A stretch of DNA of 64,000 nt, from NCBI RefSeq assembly GCF_013394795.1, contig NZ_JABXYU010000004.1, positions 124,001-188,000 of the forward strand, in the 5' to 3' direction. The notes below the pieces were generated by a model. It was not told the origin of the DNA. It saw nothing but the letters and a program-made list of their open reading frames with translations, and ran no database searches. Made by a program: the position numbers and the translations under genes. This document shows, piece by piece, positions 44,945-53,172 of this stretch (position 1 is its first letter; each line of letters starts with the position of its first letter). Origin of the DNA: Leptotrichia sp. oral taxon 223. Its GTDB lineage: Bacteria > Fusobacteriota > Fusobacteriia > Fusobacteriales > Leptotrichiaceae.

Positions 44945-45092
44945 GAGTGTCTCATAAGTCAAAAATAATTTTACTAACATAAATGTTATATATTTTTAAA
45001 AATCAACAGATATTATTTTTACTGATTTTATAAATATAGTAAAATCTATAAAATTTATGATTTAATAATTTTATTTACTTTATGAGACAGCC
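44945..45092. mobile_element. MITE-like element with TGTCTCATAA ends
   Basis: About 148 bp between the amidase and aminotransferase genes. The left end reads GTGTCTCATAAGTC and the right end, inverted, GGGCTGTCTCATAAAGT; ten bases TGTCTCATAA are identical. The interior is AT-rich with no coding potential. GGCTGTCTCA-type ends occur in several IS families. It may also serve as the terminator of the amidase gene. Confidence 0.55.
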
Positions 45093-45102
45093 CCTTAATT
45101 AA

Positions 45103-46074
45103 TTATTTATTATTATATTTTTCATTTAATGCCTTTAAGATTGCAAAAGTTTCCAAATCAAGTTTACCGTCATATTTTGCTGGTCTGAAGTGATACTGGA
45201 ATACTTTTATTACATTTTTAGTTTGTTCGTCCCATTTTCCTGTTGTATTGATAGAATATCCAAATTTACTAAATTCTGCCTGCACGGTTGCAGCGGGCAA
45301 TGTATTCCATGTGTTTGCATATTCATTTTCATATGCTGATTTTCTGTCATTCTCATACCACATTCCTAAATTGTATTTTCTATATAACTCTTCCCATGGG
45401 AATAATGGACCTGGATCAGGCTTTCTTTGAGGGGCTATATCTGAATGTCCCAAAATATTCGTTGCAGGAATTTCATATTTATCTGCCAAATATCTTACAA
45501 GAACGGCAGCTTCCTTAATTTGAAAATTCTTAAATGGCTCAAAATTTCCACTTGTATTTCCATTGTTAACAATTTCAATCCCAATTGAACTGTCATTTAA
45601 ATTTTTACTTGTTTTCCATTCACTTAATCCAGCGTGCCACGCTCTTCTGTTTTCATCTACAAGTGAATAAACAGGATCATTTTTATTATCTGAGATTAAA
45701 TAGTGGGCACTTACCTCATCAGTTGTCAAGACTCGAAGAGAACTATCCCTGTTCAACGCTGTATAATGTAAAATTATAAATCTTTGTCTATAATTTTGCC
45801 CTTTTGATGTATAAGAAGAATCCACTGTTACTGAACCCGCTGAATTTTTGATTGTCTGAGTTCCACCTCTTCCTGTTTTATTATTGTTGCCGCTGTTACT
45901 GCTTCTGCTATTGCCATCAGTCTGATCTTTTTTTACTTGCCCATTTCCATCGATACGTATATCTATTGTCGGCTTTTTTACATCAGTGGAAACATCTTTG
46001 TTATGGGCATTCAAAATACTTCCAACTGACAAGATTGACACCAATAATAATAATTTGGTTATATTTTTTTTCAT
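45103..46074 (-). CDS. Secreted N-acetylmuramoyl-L-alanine amidase (Amidase_2) with peptidoglycan-binding domain
   Basis: The protein is 323 aa from ATG 46074 (GGAGG upstream); a longer start adds 16 residues and is rejected. A signal peptide (MKKNITKLLLLVSILSVGSI) is followed by a Ser/Asn/Gly-rich linker. The amidase domain has zinc ligands in FIILHYTALN and GHSDIAPQRKPDPGPLFPWE, as in AmiD. A C-terminal PG_binding_1 domain (FSKFGYSINTTGKWDEQTKN) follows. It cleaves the amide between MurNAc and the stem peptide, in recycling or autolysis. The membrane-protein gene upstream overlaps only the rejected long start. Confidence 0.92.
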   Translation of the reverse strand: MKKNITKLLLLVSILSVGSILNAHNKDVSTDVKKPTIDIRIDGNGQVKKDQTDGNSRSSNSGNNNKTGRGGTQTIKNSAGSVTVDSSYTSKGQNYRQRFIILHYTALNRDSSLRVLTTDEVSAHYLISDNKNDPVYSLVDENRRAWHAGLSEWKTSKNLNDSSIGIEIVNNGNTSGNFEPFKNFQIKEAAVLVRYLADKYEIPATNILGHSDIAPQRKPDPGPLFPWEELYRKYNLGMWYENDRKSAYENEYANTWNTLPAATVQAEFSKFGYSINTTGKWDEQTKNVIKVFQYHFRPAKYDGKLDLETFAILKALNEKYNNK

Positions 46075-46105
46075 TATACTTGTCCTCCTTCTATTTATAG
46101 TAAAA

Positions 46106-46762
46106 CTATTTAATGTTTTCAAGTTTTGGATTACCAGTTTGCTTAAAACTGTATTTTATAGTGTTCTTTAAAAGAATATAATAAGCAATTGCCAAAATGG
46201 CAATGATAATTCTCATAATCGCTGTAATATCTGCATCAAAATCCAGCCATATCAATACCGAAACTCCCATATTTAATACTGAAATGGAAATTAAAAATAC
46301 ATTTCTTCTGCTTACCGCAATAAAAATAAACACTATTGTTGAAAAAATGAATAAAACTCTTGTTCCGCCAAAAAATAAAACATATGAACTTACTGTTGAA
46401 ACAACATCATTCATGTATGGCGAACTTTGTAAAATGACACGTGAGATATTTACACAAATTAAACTTGTCAGAAATATTGCAAAACAAATTAATAAATCAC
46501 GTATATCCCTTCTTTCCTCCAGTTCAACAGCTTCCCTGCTTTTTCCATCTAAATTGTTGCTAATATTCTTGTTTTCCAGATAAAAAACGGAATAAAGCAG
46601 CATAATCCAGAAAAGCGCCTCCACAATTCCAAGCCACAGCGTTATATGGAAAATCTTGTCATTCGTGTATTCGTGATAGATGGAATTGTAAAAATTGTAG
46701 TTTACAAGGATGTAAAAAAAGGATATTATTATTGCCAATATTTTTTTATAATAAAAAAACAT
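46106..46762 (-). CDS. Polytopic membrane protein of unknown function
   Basis: 218 aa with about seven membrane helices, including ILAIIISFFYILVNYNFYNS, ITLWLGIVEALFWIMLLYSV, and three closely packed helices at the C-terminus. A charged loop (GKSREAVELEERRDIRD) separates helices 2 and 3. No family is recognised. It begins 2 bp after the TPR gene stop, with GGGAG inside the end of that gene, so translation is coupled; the pair probably works together at the membrane. Confidence 0.65.
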   Translation of the reverse strand: MFFYYKKILAIIISFFYILVNYNFYNSIYHEYTNDKIFHITLWLGIVEALFWIMLLYSVFYLENKNISNNLDGKSREAVELEERRDIRDLLICFAIFLTSLICVNISRVILQSSPYMNDVVSTVSSYVLFFGGTRVLFIFSTIVFIFIAVSRRNVFLISISVLNMGVSVLIWLDFDADITAIMRIIIAILAIAYYILLKNTIKYSFKQTGNPKLENIK

Positions 46763-46764
46763 AA

Positions 46765-48750
46765 TTATTCTCCCGAAAATTTATTTATCCAGCTCAAATA
46801 ATTTGAATCCGTAATGTTCAAGGCTTCTATATTAGCCTGAAAATTAACGTCATCATCATATATCTTGAATATAATTGGTGCAAGTATTTTTAGTGTCTGC
46901 GTTTCAAAAATACCATGAATATTCATACTGTAAATGATTGGTTTTTGGAATTTTAGCAACTGGCTGTTTGTCTGTTTTATTTCATACAGAAGTTCCAGTA
47001 AGTTAATTTTTTTCAAGTCATTATTTCTGTCTTCCAGCACCACGTCAATTTGATCAGAAAGCAGTTTTTTGTACCGCCACGACTGGTGTTCCTTGTGGAC
47101 TTTGCTTTGAATCAGAAATTTCATCTTTGGTGAAAATAAAATCAAATTGTCCAAATTTTTTTCATATTTTATTGCAAAATCCCTTTCAAAAAAGTTGCTT
47201 ACTGATTTTAGCAGATCATTCTGAACATTATAAATCGTATTTTCATCATAAATTTTATTAATCAAGCTTGACTTTTTCTCATTAAACGTGTCATATAAAT
47301 AAATCTCAATTTCATATTTTTCAACACTAGGCATTTTCAGAATGTTCCCCGTCAGCACAAAATTCAAATTATTATTTTGCTGTCTTATCAGTTTCATATA
47401 ATCTGTACTGTATCGCTTTTTCGACACAAAAAGATTTTCATTGTTATAAGCGATTGCCAGCTGATAATTCAAGTTTGTCTTATAATGTAAATTTTCATTT
47501 AAGTATAAAGGCAATGACACTGCAAGATTTTCAGCCAGTTCCGATTTTTCCCCAATTGATGTAAATGTCAAAATAAGAATATTTGGTTTTACACGCCTAT
47601 TCTGATTTAACATGAATTCAGGATGGTTAAATTCATAATACCACAGCGGCTTATTTGTTGAAAAAAAGCGATTTGCCGTCTTTTCCTGCTTGTTTCTGCT
47701 TTCTGTTTTCACTTTTAACTTCCAGAAATAATCCTCATAGTGCATAAACTTCTTATAATGCTCTATCCAAGGAAATTTTGAAGTAAATTTACAAAGTTCC
47801 AGCCCTTCTTTATACATATTTTTTACTTTGTAATATTTTAATACATTTAAAGCAGTGTGAACATTGTGATTTTCAGGATTGTAATATGCCAGGACATATT
47901 GCTTAAATTCATCATAAAGCTCATTTAAAATATAAATACTTGACGTAATATACATCACTTCTGAATTGTAGCCAGACTCCTTTAAGGCCGTTATCAAAAA
48001 ATAATTTCCAGTTTCCTTGTCGCCTTTTTTGAAATAAACGACAGCCTGCATCATTTTTGCCCGCCAGTTTCCTCTTATTGCAGACAGTTTTTCCATTTTA
48101 TTTTCATATTCCTTTTTGCTTCTCTTTTTCACAATGTCAAAATATTTTTTGAATGCAGTTGCAGAATTTGGGTTTATTTCCAGTGCTTCATAATATTTTT
48201 TTTCAGAATCCGCCGTCCGTCCACAAAGCTCCAATGCCTCGGCATAGGCTATGCAAAGCCCTTCTGTCGTATTATTAATATTCAGATTTTTTTCATAAAG
48301 CTCAACAGCATTCTGATAAGCCCCTGTTCTTATATGATAAGTTCCAAGCAAGATCAGCTTTCTCTCAAAATCCTCGTCAGCCGCATAAAATCTTAGCACA
48401 GCCTCCTTTATTTCAGGGTACAGCTCCTTTGAAAAGGCATCCTGAATTATAGGATACAGCCCGTCCATGTTGCTCCAGTTTTTCTTTATGGACGGATATA
48501 GTTTTTTATTAAGCCAGTCCTTTTTGGGCATTTTAAATTCTTTTCCAAACTCGTCATAATAAGAAATTTCCTTAAAATCATCTGAATAACTGTTATTTTC
48601 CATAAGTTCCGATTCATTATTTACAATATCATAAATTTCTCGTCTAATTTGACGATTAGACTGGTCAGCGTTTATATTATTCTCATTTATTTCATTATTA
48701 TTTTTATTTCTCTTTTTATCAGAAGACTTAAAAAAATCAAAAATCCCCAT
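46765..48750 (-). CDS. TPR-repeat protein of unknown function
   Basis: The protein is 661 aa with no signal peptide, starting MGIFDFFKSSDKKRNKNNNE with a long polar N-terminus. TPR-like helices are visible around residues 130-330: LLGTYHIRTGAYQNAVELYE, GLCIAYAEALELCGRTADSE, KYYEALEINPNSATAFKKYF. The C-terminal half contains VKPNILILTFTSIGEKSELA and NLNFVLTGNILKMPSVEKYE, reminiscent of a TolB-N/CsgG-like small domain. It is likely a cytoplasmic scaffold coupled to the downstream membrane protein. AGGAGG precedes ATG 48750. Confidence 0.7.
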   Translation of the reverse strand: MGIFDFFKSSDKKRNKNNNEINENNINADQSNRQIRREIYDIVNNESELMENNSYSDDFKEISYYDEFGKEFKMPKKDWLNKKLYPSIKKNWSNMDGLYPIIQDAFSKELYPEIKEAVLRFYAADEDFERKLILLGTYHIRTGAYQNAVELYEKNLNINNTTEGLCIAYAEALELCGRTADSEKKYYEALEINPNSATAFKKYFDIVKKRSKKEYENKMEKLSAIRGNWRAKMMQAVVYFKKGDKETGNYFLITALKESGYNSEVMYITSSIYILNELYDEFKQYVLAYYNPENHNVHTALNVLKYYKVKNMYKEGLELCKFTSKFPWIEHYKKFMHYEDYFWKLKVKTESRNKQEKTANRFFSTNKPLWYYEFNHPEFMLNQNRRVKPNILILTFTSIGEKSELAENLAVSLPLYLNENLHYKTNLNYQLAIAYNNENLFVSKKRYSTDYMKLIRQQNNNLNFVLTGNILKMPSVEKYEIEIYLYDTFNEKKSSLINKIYDENTIYNVQNDLLKSVSNFFERDFAIKYEKNLDNLILFSPKMKFLIQSKVHKEHQSWRYKKLLSDQIDVVLEDRNNDLKKINLLELLYEIKQTNSQLLKFQKPIIYSMNIHGIFETQTLKILAPIIFKIYDDDVNFQANIEALNITDSNYLSWINKFSGE

Positions 48751-48975
48751 ACATCCTCCTATCTAAATTAATTTTTTACTAAAAATATAAGCTATAATTA
48801 AAACTTACCCTTTTTCAACTATACTAATTTTATCACAGATAAGACAAAAATACAACGTAGTAAAGATGAAAAAATTAAAAACTTAAATAAAAAAGATATT
48901 TATAATTTTAAATAAATAAAAATTATACAGCTAAAAAATGCAATTTTCTGATTTAAAGATTCTTCCATATTTTTG

Positions 48976-49002
48976 TTGACTTTTTTTTGAATATGTTATA
49001 AT
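48976..49002 (+). promoter_or_regulatory. Promoter of the putative small RNA
   Basis: TTGACT (48976-48981), 15-nt spacer, extended -10 TGTTATAAT (48994-49002). It points away from the TPR gene into DNA with no plus-strand gene. Confidence 0.65.
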
Positions 49003-49008
49003 AACATT

Positions 49009-49107
49009 AAGAAGATAACTTGTGAAGGATTCGCTCTGGGTTCCCGAATGGGTGTAGGCTTTATGCTTAGAATTCCTATGACCCTGGGGTTATCTTATTT
49101 TTTATTT
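49009..49107 (+). ncRNA. Putative ~100-nt structured small RNA
   Basis: A promoter ends at 49002. AAGATAAC (49012-49019) pairs perfectly with GTTATCTT (49089-49096), which is followed by a T-rich run, closing the whole transcript into one rod. Inside, GGGTGTAGG can pair with CCTATGACCC, and GGGTTCCC can fold locally. The block is far richer in G+C than the flanks. No reading frame of note. It lacks the SRP RNA tetraloop motifs and is too short for 6S or tmRNA. The 3' end overlaps the stop of the DUF3644-like pseudogene on the other strand. Confidence 0.6.
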
Positions 49108-49569
49108 CTCAAATCTTCAATAATATTCGGATTACTGTTTATCAAATCTACACAAAAATCCACCAGCTGTTGAGAGTATCTTCTTGCATATCCAAATTCA
49201 AAACAATACTTATCATTTCTTTTTAATTTATAGAAACCCATTATTAAATTTAAAGTATACTCATTAAATTCACTATGAGCTTTACTATTTTTATAATTAA
49301 ATATGATATTTTTTGTTTTTATCTGTATATATCTTTTGTATAGCCGATTCCAATGAAATAGTTCTGCCTGTACCCTTATAATAAATACTTTTTCCATCTT
49401 TTAACAACTTAGCTTTTAACATCAGTTCCCAAGCATTACAAATAAAAAAACTAAATCCTTCTACCCTATATTTTATTGTTGGTTTATTATAAATTTCCAA
49501 CTCCATTATAAATGCTTCAGTTGATTTTTCAATTAATTTACTTACAAAATCAATAACTTTTTCTTCCAT
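49095..49569 (-). pseudogene. DUF3644-like protein, frameshifted and internally deleted
   Basis: The first frame (49569 to 49297) encodes MEEKVIDFVSKLIEKSTEAF, IMELEIYNKPTIKYRVEGFS and FFICNAWELMLKAKLLKDGK, matching the start of DUF3644 proteins as I remember them. The match breaks after IYTDKN, and a second frame carries NYKNSKAHSEFNEYTLNLIM, AHSEF recalling a His-containing motif, and ends INSNPNIIEDLRNKK. Intact DUF3644 proteins are longer, so bases are missing between the halves. They sometimes occur in defence loci; this one is probably dead. Confidence 0.55.
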
Positions 49570-49899
49570 TTGTCCCCTTTCTAATTTTTTAATTTCTATA
49601 AATTATACTACATTATTTGTTATTTTACAAAAAAGACAGCCATTTCTGACCATCAATTTATAAAATTAAAACTATTCAAAATTCCATTTAATTTATATTT
49701 TATTCCAAGTTATCATCTAAAAAAGCTAGAAATCGTATTAAACAATAACAATATAATACTCATTATCATCAATCCAACCACGACATCCTGATCCCATCCT
49801 CCGATTTCCAATACAATCTTAAAATCTGTACTACAACCACCAACGTTACAGTAAAAAACCTAATCAGAAACGAGAAAAACATCAAAAATTTATTTTCTT
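49570..49899. other. Intergenic stretch with a possible degraded membrane-protein gene
   Basis: No intact gene. On the minus strand between about 49895 and 49725 two frames give hydrophobic runs (KFLMFFSFLIRFFTVTLVVV, then IGGWDQDVVVGLMIMSIILL and FNTISSFFR) that could be one short membrane protein broken by a frameshift. Confidence 0.3.
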
Positions 49900-50021
49900 T
49901 TAATACTATTCCCCGTTTAAAAAGCGAATATTTATTCTAATTATTTGAAGATAAATATTAGATTTAACCTACTAAAAAGATTTATAATGTATTCGTTATT
50001 CAAATGGGGTTTAGTATAAAA
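49900..50021. mobile_element. Short inverted-repeat element (MITE-like) inside a membrane-protein paralogue
   Basis: The left end reads TAATACTATTCCCCGTTT, the right end inverted TTATACTAAACCCCATTT, with further agreement at CGAATA; total about 122 bp. The right end sits directly against a truncated paralogue of the membrane-protein array (YFGVAFDAFKIL then LY-stop). TATACTAAACCCC also occurs at 21755. Non-coding. Confidence 0.5.
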
Positions 50022-50101
50022 GTATTTTAAAAGCATCAAATGCTACTCCAAAATACTATTTTTCTTTCAAACAATTCCTGCTGTAAACTCTTTAAATTCA
50101 T
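50020..50101 (-). pseudogene. N-terminal remnant of an array membrane protein
   Basis: ATG 50101, with GGAAAAGTG upstream, reads MNLKSLQQELFERKI, then after a small deletion YFGVAFDAFKIL, ending in the inverted-repeat element. It matches the N-termini of the six paralogues to its right (MDFENLQRELFERKLKMGEY). It is a seventh unit cut off by the element. Confidence 0.6.
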
Positions 50102-50133
50102 AATTCACTTTTCCTGTCTTTAATCTTATATTT

Positions 50134-51057
50134 CTATTTATTTTCATCACTTTTGCTAGTATTTTCATCTTTATTCTTACTCAAAAATCTATTTAAGACT
50201 TGAGGATTTCCTTCAATTTTATCGTCATTTTTAAAATTAAACTGACTATCTTTATGATTTTTGAAATAATCATATTCTACATTTAAGAATATTACTGTGT
50301 TCAAAGCATATGTATAAATACCAATGAAAGTTAGAATAATCACTAAAACGACAGAAATTAATATTTTTACAGAAACAACAGAAACATCTGTTATAAAAAT
50401 TTGTAAAATGGCATAATAAACTCCTATTGCTCCAATTTCAAAAACAATCGTAGGAAATATTTTTCTAAACCTGTTTTTATCACATAATTTTAAGCTGTAA
50501 TCCGCTAAATCCAAAAGTCCAATATCCCGAATATAATATGCCTCAAAATACAAAAATATCCCTACACTCAGACACAAAATCATAACAATACAAAACATAG
50601 CTATAATTGCCCCAAACATTCCTAAAAATCCTAAAATCACCAAAATAACCTCTCCAAAAACAATTAACCCTATCAAATTTAACATCTTTAGGGAAAAATC
50701 CTTTAAATCCATTTCATTTTCCCTATTTTCAATCTTCAATGCTATTACTCTATGAAAATATCCCGAAAAAATAACCGTAATTATAAAAATCACGAAATTC
50801 AAAGCATCAAAAACTTTTTTTAATGTTGCAATTACCTCAAACTGTTCCCAAGAAATATTGTAATAATCTATGTCTATTGTATACTTATATTCTAATCCAC
50901 CCATTATAATTCTTGCCCCTATTATCAAAAATGCAAAAACTACAAACAGTTTATCTTCTTTCAAAATTACTCTAAATACATCAAATGCTACTCCAAAATA
51001 TTCCATAATCCGCAATTTCTTCACAGCCAGCTTACTATGTATATTTTCCAAGTTCAT
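50134..51057 (-). CDS. Array membrane protein 1 (paralogous family)
   Basis: 307 aa with about six membrane helices. The N-terminal cytoplasmic segment MNLENIHSKLAVKKLRIMEY leads into FGVAFDVFRVILKED; in the middle are AYYIRDIGLLDLADYSLKLC and DKNRFRKIFP; near the end is LNTVIFLNVEYDYFKN, then a polar tail. All six array members share these landmarks. The layout recalls DUF975 or GPDPase-membrane-domain proteins, but I cannot assign a family. ATG 51057 has a weak GAAAG ribosome site. Confidence 0.65.
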   Translation of the reverse strand: MNLENIHSKLAVKKLRIMEYFGVAFDVFRVILKEDKLFVVFAFLIIGARIIMGGLEYKYTIDIDYYNISWEQFEVIATLKKVFDALNFVIFIITVIFSGYFHRVIALKIENRENEMDLKDFSLKMLNLIGLIVFGEVILVILGFLGMFGAIIAMFCIVMILCLSVGIFLYFEAYYIRDIGLLDLADYSLKLCDKNRFRKIFPTIVFEIGAIGVYYAILQIFITDVSVVSVKILISVVLVIILTFIGIYTYALNTVIFLNVEYDYFKNHKDSQFNFKNDDKIEGNPQVLNRFLSKNKDENTSKSDENK

Positions 51058-51078
51058 ATTCTACTTTCCTCTCTTTAT

Positions 51079-51972
51079 CTAGCCATTATCAGCTTTATTT
51101 TTATTCTCGTTATCATTCAAAATTTGATTATTCTCATTTGATTTATTTTCGCTTCCAAATTTTAATTCTTTATTCAAATTTTTTCCCAAATAATCATATT
51201 CCACATTTAAAAATATTACAGTATTTAAAATTTGTGAATACAGTGCTAATAAACTAAAAATCATCACAAAAACAAATGCTATTATTAAACCTGCTGCAAA
51301 ATTCTCTATGTTTAAAACATTGAAAAATATCCTTGTCATAATAATAAAAATCAGAACTCCTAAAGCAATAAAAAATCCCGGTAAAAATTTTCTAATTCTG
51401 TTTCCATCAGACAATTCCAAACTGTAATCGATTGATTCCATAAGTCCGAAATTACGAATATAATAAGCCTCAAAATACCAGAAAGCCCAAAGTGCCACAC
51501 AAAGCACAACAATAGAGAATATAATTAAAAAAATACTCCCAATTATTGAATTTTCCATCTTATTCCCAATAATCCCTGCTACAAAAAATATGACTGACAG
51601 TATCAAAGTTTTTAAAAACAATTCTTTTAATTTCATATTTTTTCCATTTCCTTCGATCATTAATGCTACTTTTCTAAAAAAATAGGCTGTAACAAAAAAT
51701 GAAACTGTCGAAGCGACTGCATTTAAAACATTAAATATTTTAGCCCATAATATCATTATTTCATTAGCCCCATAATAAACCAGAAATTCCTCATTCAATT
51801 CTGAATGCACAATTCCTATTACAATTGATACAACCATAAATACAAACATTGAAACCATCATTACAGGATTTTCCTTCCAAAACCCTTTAAACGCCTCAAA
51901 AGCCACACCAAAATATTCCAAAGTAGTCAGTTTTTTCTCCATTAATTTTTCTCTTACATTTTCCAGACTCAT
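51079..51972 (-). CDS. Array membrane protein 2 (paralogous family)
   Basis: 297 aa from ATG 51972, which follows AAAGGAAAG. The longer open frame to 52059 is only read-through from the adjacent inverted-repeat element. It begins MSLENVREKLMEKKLTTLEY, has about six helices, the central AYYIRNFGLMESIDYSLELS and DGNRIRKFLP, and LNTVIFLNVEYDYLGKNLNK near the end, then an Asn/Glu/Lys-rich tail. Closest by eye to members 1 and 3. Function unknown. Confidence 0.65.
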   Translation of the reverse strand: MSLENVREKLMEKKLTTLEYFGVAFEAFKGFWKENPVMMVSMFVFMVVSIVIGIVHSELNEEFLVYYGANEIMILWAKIFNVLNAVASTVSFFVTAYFFRKVALMIEGNGKNMKLKELFLKTLILSVIFFVAGIIGNKMENSIIGSIFLIIFSIVVLCVALWAFWYFEAYYIRNFGLMESIDYSLELSDGNRIRKFLPGFFIALGVLIFIIMTRIFFNVLNIENFAAGLIIAFVFVMIFSLLALYSQILNTVIFLNVEYDYLGKNLNKELKFGSENKSNENNQILNDNENKNKADNG

Positions 51973-52016
51973 AATTTCACTTTCCTTTCCATAAATTAAA
52001 TATTTTTGTTTTTTTA

Positions 52017-52146
52017 TTTTAATAGACGTGTTCGATAACTTAAGTTTTTTTATTTCCACAAGGGGTCAAGACCCCTTGCTTCAGAATATTTGTTTTATTA
52101 AATTATAAGCACATATAGTTAGTTGTCGAACAGGTCTAATAAATTA
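52017..52146. mobile_element. MITE-like element with GACCTGTTCG ends
   Basis: About 130 bp between array members 2 and 3. The ends TAATAGACGTGTTCGATAACT (52020 onward) and, inverted, TTATTAGACCTGTTCGACAAC are near-identical terminal repeats, and match the outer end of the dead IS5-like element at 37479-37500. A strong hairpin CAAGGGGTC/GACCCCTTG lies in the middle (52059-52078). No coding capacity. Confidence 0.6.
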
Positions 52147-52174
52147 CAGATATTTCATCAAGATATAATAAAAG

Positions 52175-52201
52175 AAAAAAGTGAGACAATTAAAATCTCA
52201 C
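52175..52201 (-). terminator. Terminator after array member 3
   Basis: GTGAGA/TCTCAC stem (52181-52186 and 52196-52201), 9-nt loop, then TTTTTTCTTTT on the minus strand, 14 bp past the stop. Confidence 0.75.
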
Positions 52202-52214
52202 CATTTTAAAACTT

Positions 52215-53120
52215 TTATTTATTCTCATATTCGTTTTGAATATTTTCCAAACTTTGATTATCAGTATAATCAATTTCTTCCCTGTTTTCAAAATTATAGT
52301 TGCTGTTTTCCTCTTTACTTTGAAGATAGCTGTTCTCAACATTCAAAAAAATCACGATTTGTATGGTTTGACAGTACAAAAAAATTAAAGAAAGGATTAA
52401 TGAAAAAATAATAACTAACGGCAATAATCCTATTCCGTTAGAAAAACTTCTTATGATATTGGAAAATGGCAAGATAATTATTACAAGCCCTATAACTATT
52501 CCTACTACAAGTATTATTTCAGTAATTATCTTTTTCAGCCTGTTCCCTTTAGACAATTCCAAACTGTAGTCAAATGATTCTAAAAGGGCGAGATCACGAA
52601 TATAGTATACGTCACAGAAATAAAGCAAAGCCCATATGAAGATAACTATTATCCCTATACTTACTAAAAAATTAAAAAAAGAGCCTATGAAAGGAATCTT
52701 TTCCAGCACAAATAAAATTATCTGTACACCAGCACCTATTCCAGATATTACAAGAGCCTTTGTAAAAATTCCTTTTGGTGAAAATTTGTTATCCTTCCCT
52801 TCCACCTTTAATGCAACTTTTCTAAAAAAATATGCTACAAAATAACTATAAGCTATCGAAAGTGCAAACTTACCAATGAAAAACATTGGTATATATAATA
52901 GAAAAATTAGAACAAAATTTCCAGAATAAAGAAACATTATAAGCAATGCATACGCAACTAAAAGTCCAATAAACGACATCAATACAAAGACAAATTGTAA
53001 AAATGCAAACATTTTATCTTCTTTAAGAATAATTTTAAACAAATCAAACGCTGCACTAAAGTACCCGCCAATTCCAAGATCTTTTTCAAAAACCTTTTCA
53101 CGTAAATTTTTTAAATCCAT
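52215..53120 (-). CDS. Array membrane protein 3 (paralogous family)
   Basis: 301 aa. It starts MDLKNLREKVFEKDLGIGGY followed by FSAAFDLFKIILKEDKMFAF, has about six membrane helices, the central VYYIRDLALLESFDYSLELS and KGNRLKKIITE, and TIQIVIFLNVENSYLQSKEE near the C-terminus. GGAAAAATAAATT precedes ATG 53120. Of the six, it and member 2 share most in the middle region (SLELS.GNRxxK). Its own terminator follows. Function unknown; the conserved C-terminal strand next to a helix may be a partner-binding site. Confidence 0.65.
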   Translation of the reverse strand: MDLKNLREKVFEKDLGIGGYFSAAFDLFKIILKEDKMFAFLQFVFVLMSFIGLLVAYALLIMFLYSGNFVLIFLLYIPMFFIGKFALSIAYSYFVAYFFRKVALKVEGKDNKFSPKGIFTKALVISGIGAGVQIILFVLEKIPFIGSFFNFLVSIGIIVIFIWALLYFCDVYYIRDLALLESFDYSLELSKGNRLKKIITEIILVVGIVIGLVIIILPFSNIIRSFSNGIGLLPLVIIFSLILSLIFLYCQTIQIVIFLNVENSYLQSKEENSNYNFENREEIDYTDNQSLENIQNEYENK

Positions 53121-53172
53121 AATTTATTTTTCCTTTCAATTTTTATATTTTGTTAATTATATACTAATTTTT

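Noticed and set aside
49009-49107. SRP RNA, 6S RNA or tmRNA
   Set aside because: The GGAAGG-type SRP tetraloop region is missing, and length (~100 nt) and structure do not fit 6S or tmRNA.
52059-52078. Hairpin CAAGGGGTC/GACCCCTTG as terminator of array member 3
   Set aside because: A better terminator with a T tract lies at 52175-52201, and this hairpin is central within the MITE-like element.
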